In this document: positions 50,601 to 62,290 of the stretch, piece by piece
Position numbering within the stretch: position 1 is the stretch's first letter
How the letters are laid out: the number at the start of each line of letters is the position of its first letter
Source: Phalacrocorax aristotelis
Lineage: Eukaryota > Chordata > Aves > Suliformes > Phalacrocoracidae
Direction of reading: 5' to 3'
Assembly (NCBI RefSeq): GCF_949628215.1
Contig: NC_134276.1
Coordinates: 132,246,125 to 132,310,124, forward strand
DNA length: 64,000 bases
Made by a program: the position numbers and the translations under genes
Notes under the pieces: generated by a model
What the model saw: the letters and a program-made list of their open reading frames with translations, nothing else
Told to the model about the DNA's origin: nothing
Databases searched by the model: none

Positions 50601-53600
50601 TCCTCAATATCTCCTCAAATAAATTTTTTTCTTCATCATTCTTTTACTGGTTCCCTGACTACTAGTGAAAAATTCAATTACCATATCCGAGATTTTACCT
50701 AGCCCACCTCTACTTCTAGCATCTTCAGACCTATTCAGTGTGAGCACACAAATTATTTTTCTTTTAGGACCAAAAATATAACAATCCTATGTTAGTTGTT
50801 ACAGTCATCGAAGGACTGTTTGCTATAAAACTCCTCTTCCATTTTTCAGGATGTAGCCTTTCCCCCAGACTTAATCACAGAGGAAAAACAACTTTGAATT
50901 GCCTCACTCATCTTCAGCTTTTTGGAAGCAGCTTTTTTGTGGCTTAAATAAAAATCTTTCAGTGGTTAGTTTAAATTCACCCATGGTAATTTCTTCACAG
51001 AAAATAGCAAACTCTGGATCTTTTCTGCGCTATCAAAATTAATGCTACTAGTGGTGAAAATCTGTGGTCGTTGTCATGGAAATGTTCTACCCAGCCTTTC
51101 TTTCCTAAAGATAGCATAGTATTTTCCATATTTTTTTGATACTCCTGTCTACAGATAAAAACCTCTGGCAACCTGGTGAGGAGTTTTCATGGTGTATTTT
51201 TGGGGTGGGTTTTTTGTGCAGCACCACTCAAACCCCATATGACACTTTCCCCTCCTCAGTTTGGCTGCCATGAAAAAATTATTTTTTCTAAAATTAAAAA
51301 CACCATCTATTCCTGAATGTCTGCATTTCCCTAAGGAAATTATGATCCCCAAATTTTGCTGATCAAGACAAATACACTACCAAATGTGGCTGTGTTCTAA
51401 GCACACATTTCTAAGGAGAAGGGAAAAGTATGCATTTTTACTTGTTCATCAAGTCAAACAAATTCAGAGGCACTAGGAAACGCAGAGTCACTTACTGCAA
51501 TGACCTACCTTGTCCCAAGCAATCATCTAGATAGGAACAAAAATTAACTCCCTGCCTTCTTAAATCAGATATCACTGTCACTAGACTTAAGAGCTTTGCC
51601 AGAAGGAATGCCGTGTGACTAATACTCTTGGATATTCTACACATCAGAGGTATGCAGATGTAAAAATAAAGGCCTTACAAATCAAGACCTGCATAAGGGT
51701 ATATATAACCCAGATGACCGAAGATTACCAAATACACCACTGATATTAAAGACTGTTAGAGACAAACTTTCCTTCTTTGGAATTAGGGGTGGGAATTAAA
51801 AAAATAATATTTCAGAAGTATAGACCTGTACAAGAAATTCTACCTTCCAATGGTAATGTAATATAGTGGAAGAACTTGAAGACCCACAAGAAGGTTGAAG
51901 AAAAATGGTCTAAGTGATAAAAAAAGTTATCTTGAAGATCCATGATCTGACACACTACCAATCTACTTTTCCTAACAGAGCCAGATGTCAGAAGGAAAAG
52001 ACTCACTGGAGGCATACTTGTGAGGTCTACTGTACCATCATACTGCTGTTTCCCCTTTAGATCACTGCCAGACAGACAGTGAAAAGATATGAGAGGTGCT
52101 GTCAACCTGGAAGGGACAACCCATGTTGGAAACAGTACTGTTCTGTCAAGACAGAACTCCAAACAGTGAGAGAAGCTGGAATTATTCAAGGTAAGAAATG
52201 GTTCAGCTACTCTACAAAACCTTTACTTCCAAGGAGACTGTTTGTTTGTTGGCTCTGCCACAGTACTCTAGACCTCCTAGAGAATTAAAGTTTTCTCACA
52301 ATCATGCTTCTTGACAACACGCTAAATACCTACAGCACAGCCTGGATGGATGTTTGAACAATTCACTGAGCTCTGATTACAGTATGCATCATCTTCTGAC
52401 ACTCTTAGTGAGAGACTAGGAAACCCATCCAATTTTAAAAACTACCCTGAAAGCAGCACTTGGTTATCCATTACTGTCATCAACACACTCCCTACAAATC
52501 CAACATTTTGGCTACAAATGTGGGGTTTTTCCCCCCATGAAGTACAGATTTTTGAAAAGTCATTCTAATTTGCTTTTTGGCAATTCTAAGGCAACAGGTT
52601 CAGGATGCTAACAGAATTATTTAAATCTTGTGGAAATAAACTATCAGCTTTCTTGGAGGTGACAGACAATTAAATGTATTAATAAAACCATGACTAATAT
52701 ACGGCATAGAATGATAAAAGTATCACTTGGGATTAATGCTATTTCCCTGGAAAAAACTTCTAGGGCAACACCCTACATCTGCTATCATCCTAGAGAGATG
52801 AAAACACATCCACCGAGTCTCTACACTGTTGACAGTGTTCTGTAAGGGGAAAAAAGAAAATATGGAAAATCAGCAGACTGACTTCTCTCTTCACTGCCAC
52901 CTCCTGTTGCTTGAAAAACAGGCTCAATCAGATCAACATTTTCATGAGGCTGAATCTGCTTCTTTTGCAAAATTATTTGACAAAGCATACTGGATTATAG
53001 GGGTCTATGGGAACACCTATCAGCAGAAACACCCATATCACCTGAGGGACAGGAGTGTTACTTTCTACTTTCCAATGTCTTCAGATTCTTGTAAAGCTCA
53101 GGACATTTAAAGGAATGGACATTTAACCATCTCAGCTACAAAAAGCTAATTGTTCAAGCACAACACAGCCAATTTCTAAAATCTTTGCTTAACTTTCTCT
53201 AGCTGTAAAATGGGATTGGGAAACATGTCTCACAGGCACTACAAAATTAACAGTTACAGTATTTGTAAAGACCTGCAAAATAAGTTTTGCTGATGATATA
53301 TCAAAACCTAGCACTAACAAGGAAACAAAATGATCAAGTGACTTCCATTTTCTGTGGCTTGGGAAAGGTGCAGCAGCAGGCATGAGTGCTATTCACTAGC
53401 AGGTATGAGAGACTTCCGTTTATGCAGAATAGCAGACACCCACACTCCTAGTGCAACCATCACACAAGAACGATAGAAAAGAAACAGAATCGCCACATTC
53501 TGCTACCCAAAAGGCCAGAAGATTAAAGGAGCCTCAAATGTAACATAGGAGTCATAGTTAAACATGGATAGAATATACATCCTCAAAGCAGGGTTCAGAC

Positions 53601-56600
53601 TTTTACGAACTTTCTGCCAAAAACCGGAAGAAAAGGACTTCATGGAATTGCTGCCCATCTCCATCTCTTTCAAATCTGATTTTGCAGGCTTCCTAGTCCT
53701 ATTAACTTTTTTCCATGCCCATTAGTAGGCCTTAATTCACAGTTTTTTCTGTTCTAGCACCTTTATAAACCTATGAAATAGCAAACCAGGTACTAATCCA
53801 CCTAATCTATAGCAAATTTGGCATGTTCTAGTTCTAGGTCACTTGGCACGTTGGACTGGTACTTGCTTAAAAATAAGAACAATCTTAAAACTTAAGACAA
53901 TTAATGCAAGGCCTGAAAAGACATAGAATTTTGCACAATACAGAATATTATAGACAAATTTAAAACCTCAATATTGATGGTTCTCAAAAGCAAACAAGAA
54001 AAAGGAGAAAACAGACTGCATTGTCTGGACAATATTGAGGACACCTGATGTCAAGTTTGTAAAGAGGTCACATTGTTGAAACATCATCTTCCAGAAAATA
54101 AAAAGAGGGCTGAAAAGATGGTTAAAATAAAAATAAACAGCCACCACATCAAAGTTATTTCTGCAAAATGACTAATCTTGAAGGGTCAATTGAGTATACC
54201 CCCAGATAACACTAAGATCATCTGTGCTTACAAAAAGTAGGGTTTTTTAAGGAACATGCCTAAAATCAGGCCACCACCAGCTTGCCAGGCCCCTCATCAT
54301 CCTTTTTTACACTAAAAAACACAAAGAAAAAAAAAAAAACAAAACAAAAAGCAAGGAAGCAAATTTCTTGTTGCAGCAAAAAAAAAAACCACTAACAGAA
54401 TTATTTGACACTTGATGCTGTCTCAGAAACTGATCGGACACATCAACGTGTATTAGTAGTTAAGTGCACTGACAGCCACACAACTGGGCACTTAAGTGAA
54501 TTTTTGAAAGTTAAAAAAAGTATAATCCTTAAGAAACACCACTGAAGAGATTAAGAAGTAATACATTTAAAAGGTTTATTACAGGGGGTGGCTGAATATA
54601 TATATATCAATAAAAGATTATACACAGTATATCGAGCAGTGGACTATACACTTATTATCATGAAGGTATTTCCAGGGTGTTTTGCATTCCATTGTTTTTA
54701 AAGGTCCATTTTGACTTAACGAGGCAGCAGATACAGCTTTCAAAGTTCTAGAAAGCTTCAGCAAGAAGGCAAAAAAACCTGACTCTCAAAGCCATGTCAA
54801 CTTAAAAGGAAAACATCTTCAAATTTGTTAACTAAGCCTTTCTGAGCTGAGTTGCAAACACAAAATTCCTTTATTGCATTCAAGGTCATTGCAGTACAAT
54901 ATATCTGTTTAAATGAAAAAAAACCTCACCCTGATTTCTATAACCCCACAGTCCACAATCAACCTGAAACCAGAAAGTTCCCACAAGTCATAAAACAAAG
55001 CAGCTAGTGATGGGGAATTAAACTTTTCACCAACACAGGATTGTACTAATATTAAAAAAAATAACCTCAAATTAACATGCCCATCTACACAAAATAATAG
55101 AAGTGATTATTCCTGTGTGCCAAAATAAAATGTAATGTTTTTCTTTTAAAGCAGAGATTTATTTTTATTTTGGCTAAGATTACAGCACATCCTCCCTGTG
55201 CTTACAGAACAAGCTGACCCACAACATATTTTCTGTAAGCTCATATCTAAAAACCAGACTGTTTGATAAACAACAGTCATCTCTATCATTTGACAGTCAT
55301 CATCTGTCAGGGGGGGTGGGGGGGGTGGTATCATCCTAACGTGCCCTAAACATTTTTTACAAGAGAACAAGAGTGCACCTTGCAGAATTTCATATCATGG
55401 AAGTCAGAAATCCCAGACACTTTAAAACAAATTAGGTTAAAAATAAACTAATTAAGTTGACTTTGTAGTTTCAAGCAACTTTTGTTTGGGGTCGTAAATA
55501 TCAGAAGGCACTGAAACCAAACCTACTTCATGTTTCCCCTGAGGACAAATTTGCCTTCCACATATTTATTGGTTGCTGTGACTCAGCATTATGGAAAATG
55601 TGTGTGCAAGAGCACAAAATAAACAGCAAGTCAAAATTCTGATTTCATACTAGCTTTGGACATCAGCAACCAAGAGAGTCACATAATACTGAGGTATCAG
55701 CTGCATCAAGCCAAAACCCACAGGGAATTTAAAGCTGGATAACACTCTGCCTCCCTCGTCCCGTTTACACCCCGTTATCCTGGTACCAAAAGCTCTCAAA
55801 TCCAACACACGGCACGTTCACAGAGACACCTCTTTTCCTTTCTGATAATTTCTCAATACAAAAAAAGGTAAACCAAGAACACATAGGCAGTTAAAGAGGT
55901 GATTACATGGAAGCTATATGAAGGAGTTCTGCATCTTTTAAGAGGCAATCTCATCCTGCTTCAGCCAAAAAAAACCCACATGACAACAATCTAATACTAA
56001 TCACAACATTATCATCTGACTTTACTTAAAGTTAAGTTGTGGTCTGTGTGCCACCAAAAGGTGGCTTGTTGTCCAAAATGACATTTTCATATATCAACAT
56101 GTTAATTTGCTTTAAAGTATAGCCTCAGCACTAGATTTGGTAGACTTACAATGCCTTGTTTGGAGATAAATATATTCAGGATGTTAAGCACAGGATATTT
56201 ATTTCTAAAATCAGCATCTCACATACATAATCTCAATTTTATGCCCAGATTGTAACATAAAATCAAACAAAACAAAGATCTGTGTGTGTCAAACTGGTTA
56301 GTTTCAAACAGAACATATGAACCCTCCTGCTGAGCCTGGCAAGCAGACTGAACTACCAAATAAAAATAGAAAAAGAAAATAATTACTCTAGATCATAAGG
56401 AAGCTTTCAGCAGCTGGTGACTAGCTAAATCTTAAGTCTTATGGCACACTCTTAAAACTCAGAGTCTATTACTCTCTATATACATCCAGGAACACAGTAG
56501 TAGTTCTTTCAATTCTAATGCTTTTAGCTTCTGCCTCCTTATGACACTAAGCATTAATTATGTTTCAAGAAGTATTCACTTCATCCCAGTTTAAAATTTC

Positions 56601-59600
56601 TTCTATGTCACTGAACTCCATTTGCTCCTGTCTTACATGAATGGATCAACAGAAGTGACAATGCAATGTCCAATCTACCATTACCTCCTACTACTTTTTC
56701 ATACCATCCTCCTCCTAACATGCTTTTTAAAACAATTCTGGTAAAAAGAAATTTACTGTCTGTCACCTGCCTTAGACTACCTCTACTCTTTATCCTCAGA
56801 ATGAATTATTAAGCCTGCAAAACATTTAATGTAGTTCAAGACATTCATAAGGTAGCATAATATAATTTCCAGTCCTACTGTTCTACAGATTTTATATTTA
56901 GCAGGGTTTTCACTGAGTGTTTCGCTTAAACTTACCTGTGCTGTTTTTCTAGAGTTCCTCTACCGTCTTCAAAATAATTTAAAAGTACTGGTATTTCTAT
57001 GGGCCTTGCATCCTATTGCTGGCATTCTGTACCTTGAAAATCCCACATTCATTCTTAGAAATAACATAAAGCAGTTTAATCCGTTACTTGCTTGAGACTT
57101 CAAAACTGTAGTAGACTAAGGGTCGATTTTTTTTTCAGAGCAGAAAAAACCTGACTTGCTATCATATCACTGCCCCTTATCTCTGCAATTTACATTAGCA
57201 TTTTTTTCATTCATATTATTATATTACTTAAACAATTACTTCTTTTAGGCTTTAGCCCCTTAATTAGAAGCCAGATAATTTTCATAGTAGTTCAGCTTCC
57301 ACTCTTGTTCTCTGAAAAAAAGAGGTGGTCTGGTCTTTCTAGCTTGCTGTTTGTCCATTACATCATTCCAGAAGCTCCTGTTTAGGTATTTCAGCCACTC
57401 ACAACATTTCATCAAGTGAGTAACTCCTTTAACATCTTTTATTTCTCTTAACTTGTTCATAGCCTAATAGGCTCCCTCACACTCGTATTCCCTTTGGCCT
57501 TCAGAAGTATTTAAACAAACCCATTAAATTTAGCTATTTGCTGATGCTCTTCTGTTTCCCCTTATGCTTCCAATTTACATTAAACCCCGTAACCCTAATC
57601 CACATAACTTTTTTTTCTTCTTTTTTATCTGCTATATTTTATGCTTTTTTCACATAGACTTGATTTCCATTTTTTCTGGAGGGCACTGTTTTATGTCCAT
57701 TAACCTCTCACCTCTTGCCAAAGTTGTCTTCCAACATAGCAACTTCTTAAAGGTACAGTCTCATTTTGTGTTCTTAAGGATATACATTAAGCCCCCCATT
57801 TGCTCCCTTCCAGGACTTGTAAAACAGTAGAGAAGAAAAATTCCACAATCTTGTGGAGAGACAAATAGAAAGATATCAAAGCAAACCTGTCTGATACAGG
57901 ACAGTCTAAAGCAAAACATACATTCTGTTCACTTCAGTTTATTCAACAGAAGAGGGGGAGGGAAGGTGCACTGTATTGAAACACTGAAGTTGAAATAAGC
58001 CTGTCAAACAATCTGGTTAAATAAACATTTACACTTAAGTCCCTATAAAGACCCTTTCACAAACTGCTACAATGTCTGACTGTAGCACTTTTACTTCTCA
58101 TAGTGTCTTTGGTCAGTGCTGCTGACATGGGCTTTGCTGCCTTTCCCTTTCTAAATAGGCTAAACTGCGACTTTTCCAGGATCCAGCACTCAGCTGAATA
58201 TACAGGTCCACGTAAGCAAGCCAGCTCCCTAGACATCAACACAGAGAATGTAACACAAAAAAAAAAAAAAAGGGATGGCATACTGACAGCAAAAGGTAAA
58301 CATGCAGGTACAGTGTTAGAATAAGAGATGGGATGCAACAGAGACTCTGTTTAGAATTTTGCGGCGGCAGGGGATCCCAAGCCCCCAAAACAGCCACGTT
58401 TCTTGGAAGTGAAGCACCACTGCATCTGTCTGAAAGATTATGACAAAGGAACCCGTTCTGAGAAAAACCTCTACCTCACATGTCATCTGATGTTACCATG
58501 CCTCAAGCTACTCATTTTCCCTGTGCCTATGGGTATGTCTAAAGGGTAATTAAAAGGTGCAACCACAGTTCAAGCAGAAACAAACTTGTTTTGAACGAGC
58601 TAGTTCTCATGTCAGTGCATGTGGTAAAGTTACAGGGAGATCAACATAATGAAGTTACAATAAAAACAAGGACAGATACACCAAAGGTTAGTTTCAAACT
58701 ACTAATTTACAGTGTTCTATTAACTGTTCTACTCAAACTATTAATTGCCAAAGGTATACAAAAAATAGCTCTTAAAAAACCTAGTTTCTAGAAATAAAGT
58801 TGCAATCCTATTTCTGGATAGCCCATAGACATATCCCAACTTCATTAAGTCTTTTGTTAACATCAAGTGGTCAGAGCAGAAAATACAGCAGCAAACAAAA
58901 AAATCCAGAGAAACGGCAGCTTGAATAATGGATAAAGAGACTATTAAACACAGCCATCCAGCACCATTTGGGAATTCTGCAGAAACAGCAGCCCAGTCTT
59001 TCACAGCTCATGACCTATCTTTTCAGCCTAGAGTTTCAGTTTTCATGAAACGCCCTCAAGAGGCAAATATTGAAATCATGATTACATGTATTCCTGCACG
59101 AGTGATACAAATTTAAAGATTATGAATGGGACGAGTTGCTACTGGTTATAAGGTCTCCGGAGGCATGACAACTGGAAACGGCAACTACAGCCACAGAGAG
59201 AGCACAAACCCTTCATTCACGTACAGGTAATGTAGCTAGGATAACGCGAGGCTACGAGCTCTACAGGGAGGGAGAAGGTGTAGCTTTTGTAAGATCAACT
59301 AAGATCACCAGGAAGAAAAAACAAACCGAACAGGCTTGGAAGACCCAGGAGAAAGTTTCCCTTCCCCTCCCCGGGAGACTCGGCGCCGCCGCTCCTCACG
59401 CCCCATCCCGCCGGAGAACGACACGGCCGGTCCCGCCCTTGCGGCACGGGCTTGCCCGACTCCCCGCAGCCACCCCGCCGGTTCCTAGACCCAGATCACG
59501 GCGCTTCAGCGGCGCGGAGTCCGCCACCGCAGGCCCCGCCGCCCCGCCACCGGCCCCACCGGGGTTGCCGTGGCAGCACCGGCCCGGCCCGGCGCCTTCC

Positions 59601-60009
59601 CGTTTCCCGAAAGCCCCACCCCTCCTCCCGCCGCCGGGCGCAGCCCGACAGCTCTACCCAGGCGGGCGGGAGGCGACCAGCCCTGGCCCACGCGCGCCGC
59701 TCCCGCCGCGCTGGCCCGGCCCCGCCCCGCCCGCGCGGCCCCCGCCTGTTGCACGCGTATAGGCCGGGGGCTCCCGCAGCCAGCGGCACCCCCAGCCCAG
59801 GCCTCCCGCAGCCCGGGACGAGGCACCACACACACACACCGCGGGGACCCTACCCTCTTCCCGCGCCTGACCCGGCCCGGCCCCACTAGCCGCCCGGCTG
59901 CCGTTATCCCCCCCACCCTCCGCCGGCTCGGCTCGGCGCGGACCCGAGACCCAGGGCTCCCCCCGCTCCCGGCGGGGCGGACGGCGGCGCTCCCTCCCTC
60001 GCTCCGTAC
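47622..60009 (-). other. KPNA1: KPNA1 intron 1 (12.4 kb)
   Basis: It runs from donor gtacgg beside the CpG island to the exon 2 acceptor. It is AT-rich, with pyrimidine-biased stretches on the plus strand at about 49700-50300 and 57000-57700, A-rich runs near 54310-54390, an ATATAT stretch near 54597-54607 and a G-rich run at 55310-55328. I recognise no CR1, LTR, RNA gene or coding exon. The next ATG-bearing exon is exon 2, so this intron separates a fully non-coding exon 1. Confidence 0.85.
55310..55328 (+). repeat. G-run cluster (G7-T-G8-T-GG)
   Basis: Two long G runs separated by single T residues. It is quadruplex-prone on the plus strand and C-rich on the KPNA1 sense transcript. Confidence 0.85.
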
Positions 60010-60130
60010 CTGCTGCCGGAGCCGCCCGGCCCGGCCCGGCGCTGTCTCCTCTCGGGCCCAAGGCGCGCGAGCGCCGCTCCCTCCCTCCCTGCCTGCCCAG
60101 CGTTGGCTGGCCACGGCACTGCGCACGCGC
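60010..60130 (-). other. KPNA1: KPNA1 exon 1, non-coding 5' UTR (5' end approximate)
   Basis: The donor is CAG followed by gtacgg at 60010/60009, the only strong minus-strand donor I found in the CpG island at a suitable position. The transcription start is not determined; I place it near the NRF1-like site at about 60120-60130 by inference. There is no ATG-initiated frame joining exon 2, so translation starts in exon 2. Confidence 0.6.
60120..60130. promoter_or_regulatory. NRF1-like site
   Basis: TGCGCACGCGC matches the palindromic NRF1 consensus YGCGCAYGCGCR at all but the last base. It lies at the inferred KPNA1 start region. NRF1 sites are typical of CpG-island housekeeping promoters. 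Confidence 0.6.
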
Positions 60131-60163
60131 CCACCAAGCCGCGTCGATTCCGGCCTCACCGCG

Positions 60164-60177
60164 GCGCCCTCTGGGAG
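60164..60177 (-). promoter_or_regulatory. CTCF-like motif
   Basis: On the minus strand CTCCCAGAGGGCGC matches the CTCF core CCASYAGRKGGCRS at 12 of 14 positions by my count. Candidate only; occupancy cannot be seen from sequence. Confidence 0.4.
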
Positions 60178-60300
60178 GAAGAGCCGTTTCGGCGGGCCCA
60201 GCCGGTGGCGGCAGCAGTAACCGCCCCTCGCGCAGAATCAGCAGCGATAGCGGCGCCCTCCTCAGGCCGGCGATACCGGCGGGCCGCCGCTCTAGGGAGG

Positions 60301-60319
60301 ACTACGGCTCCCGGCAGGC
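60301..60319 (+). promoter_or_regulatory. ZNF143 (SBS)-like element, plus
   Basis: ACTACGGCTCCCGGCAGGC resembles the ZNF143/Staf consensus ACTACAAnTCCCAGnATGC, with core ACTAC..CTCCCGGCA.GC. It is the weaker member of a divergent pair with 60381-60399. Confidence 0.5.
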
Positions 60320-60380
60320 AGCGCGCGCCCCGCGCAGCCGCAGAACGGGGCGCACGGCTCCCGGCCGGGGCAGCCGCGGT

Positions 60381-60399
60381 GCATGCCGGGAGTTGTAGT
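60381..60399 (-). promoter_or_regulatory. ZNF143 (SBS)-like element, minus
   Basis: Read on the minus strand, ACTACAACTCCCGGCATGC is a near-perfect ZNF143/Staf site. It lies about 250-270 bases upstream of the inferred KPNA1 start, and faces the plus-oriented copy 80 bases away. Confidence 0.75.
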
Positions 60400-60584
60400 G
60401 CAGCGGGCGGTACCGCCGCCGAGAGGGTCGAGGGGTGGGGGGGGAGGCACCGCCTCCCCGCCTGAGGGGCGGCGGCGGCGGCGGCTTGAGGGGCAGGCAG
60501 GCGGGTGGGTTGCAGTCGCGGAGAGGGAGGCGGTGGCGGGTGGGCGCTGGCATGCGGAGCGCGGCGGCGGTGGTGCGGCAGCTG

Positions 60585-60596
60585 CCAATGGCGGAG
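60585..60596 (+). promoter_or_regulatory. Overlapping CCAAT box and YY1-like ATGGCGG
   Basis: CCAATGGCGGAG contains a CCAAT core (60585-60589) and an ATGGCGG YY1-type core. Located at the right edge of the CpG island, in plus orientation. Confidence 0.4.
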
Positions 60597-60640
60597 TAGC
60601 AGCGGGGACCGTAACCTGCCGCCTGTCAACGCTGCCCCAA

Positions 60641-60999
60641 GGGAGCTTCGTGACAGGCAGCGGCAAAAGGCACAAGGAAACCACCCCACCCCCACAGGGG
60701 CTTTTCCCCGCGGTAACCTAACGAGCTGATATTTCCGCTTTAATTAATGCGACGCAGGTCAGCTAGGGGCGGTGGCCTCGGTGTCACTGTAAACCACGTC
60801 ACTGCAATGAAGCGCTTCTGTCTTCTGCACACGCTGAGGGGCACGGGTGAAGAGCGAAGCCATTTCGCAGTTTCACGGGCAGTCGTATGGCAGTGAGACC
60901 AAACACACCGGAGCAGCAGCGGTAGATGCAGCGGTGGTCACTGGCCGTATAGTTAGCATGAAAAGACACAATCGCTGCTAGTCAGCCACCATATATGTT
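60641..60999. other. Upstream flank of CpG island, nothing recognised
   Basis: Moderately GC-rich sequence between the CpG island and the repeat block. No coding exon, RNA gene or named repeat seen. Confidence 0.5.
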
Positions 61000-61920
61000 G
61001 AGGTAGATATGTACATTAGGCTGCATGACAAAAGCTCGTCTGCATGCCGACAAAGGAGATGATGGCAGCAGGGGGAGGCCAAACAGCACCCTGCCGGGCT
61101 GCTCCCAGGCCCACATCAGGAGCCACCAGCCCACCAAAGGCCCATCTCTACACGCCTTGAGGAGCACAGGGGCACGATGGTGGGTGGGAACCCAAATTAA
61201 GGACTCAGAGGAAGGGACACCCTATTGGGGCCCCTCCCAGGTCTGTCCAGGGGAGCCTCAGCCCCAGCGCACCTTTAGGGTTTGGGGGGTCGCTGTGTTC
61301 AGGGGTGTGGGACACACGAGGGGATGCAGGGGAGGAGCATTTGGGGATCGCACAAGGCTCATTTAGGGGACGTTTAGGGAAGGAACCAAAGGCAGGAAAA
61401 GGAGGGATCTAGGTGATTTGTGGAAGAACAAGTGCGGGAAAGCAGAAGAATATGGCAATAAGAAGGGCCGGTGGCGTGTAAATAGTTTGTTACGGTTTGT
61501 CTGGCTGTGCCATGTGCCTGATCAGCACAGCCCGTCCCGTCTTCTCATTAAACTCCGTTCACACTTTGCCCTGGGTGAGGGACTCTCATTGCCACATGCA
61601 GGGGGTGTGGTGGGGAGTCTGGCAGCCAGCGGCTGGGCTGGAACTTGGGGCCTGTGCGCCCGTGGGCATGGACGAGTGTGTGAGGGGCACCGAGGATGCA
61701 GCCGGCGAGAGGGCCTGAGGGCCGGGAGGGTTTTGCAAGGGAGGAGTTGGGGGGCTGGGGGAGTCCCAGTGGCTGCCGAAGAGGCAGTAGGTCCCTGGGG
61801 GGCCAGAGCACGATGGGGGAAGCTGGCTACTGGGGCAACACAGGGGCTGGAGAGACTGGGACCGAGGAGCAGCTACTGGGCAGGCTGCCTGAGCCCAGCT
61901 GCTGAAGGGAGCCATACTGT

Positions 61921-61962
61921 ACACACATACATATGTGTGTGTGTATATATATATGTATATAT
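61921..61962. repeat. CA/TG/TATA microsatellite
   Basis: ACACACATACATATGTGTGT and (TA)n(TGTA) units form an almost self-complementary alternating purine-pyrimidine run. A second related run lies at about 62056-62105. Confidence 0.9.
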
Positions 61963-62230
61963 GCTCAGCAGCACACCTCCATAGCCAGGGAGAGGGGTGG
62001 GATGAGGCCGCTGGCACTGCCTGTGTTCGTGTGGAGTTTGCTCTGTGGGGCCTGTTGTGTATATATGTATATGTGTGGTATATATCTGTGTTTGTGTGTA
62101 TGTGCTTACTGGGAATACAAGCTCAGCCTGGCTACTGGTTGGGGCTGAAGACGTGGAGCTGCAGCAGCCTCGCCTCTCTCAGGCTACCATGTCTGGCCCA
62201 ATTTTCCTGTGTCAAGAGACATGTATATTT

Positions 62231-62285
62231 GTATACATATCATATGTATACATATATGATATCATATACCTATAAATAGGTATAT
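62231..62285. repeat. Cluster of three adjacent palindromes
   Basis: 62231-62251 is a 21-base palindrome with a single central base. 62253-62268 is a perfect 16-base palindrome (TATATGATATCATATA). 62264-62273 and 62276-62285 form a stem with 10-bp arms and a 2-base loop (ATATACCTAT / ATAGGTATAT). All are AT-rich and cruciform-prone. Confidence 0.92.
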
Positions 62286-62290
62286 TTCAT

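Larger units (their letters stand above)
59380..60640. promoter_or_regulatory. KPNA1: CpG-island promoter of KPNA1
   Basis: An abrupt change from AT-rich DNA to very GC-rich, CpG-dense sequence. It holds the KPNA1 exon 1 donor at 60009 and no clear TATA box, as for housekeeping promoters. Very long open frames occur on both strands (up to 217 codons), which is expected where stop codons are rare. These are not proposed as genes. Confidence 0.92.
61000..62290 (+). repeat. GC-rich interspersed repeat, probably LTR-type
   Basis: A GC-rich, G-over-C-biased block unlike its flanks. It includes ATTAAA at 61547-61552 followed closely by a T-containing tract and GAGGGACTCTCATT, a layout like an LTR poly(A) region in plus orientation. 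It then passes through GGCAGC/CAGCTACTGGG motifs into a TATG/TGTA microsatellite (61921-62110 in two parts) and ends in AT palindromes. I could not fix element ends or target duplications. The 188-codon frame at 61418-61984 runs into the microsatellite and is judged non-coding. Confidence 0.5.

Noticed and set aside
59506..60220. Open frames of 216-217 codons on both strands in the CpG island
   Set aside because: They overlap each other in antisense, are low-complexity Pro/Arg/Ala/Gly sequence expected from GC-rich DNA, and have no family resemblance. The KPNA1 exon 1 donor lies within them.
61418..61984. 188-codon plus-strand open frame
   Set aside because: It lies in a GC-rich repeat, runs into a TATG microsatellite and has no recognisable domain.
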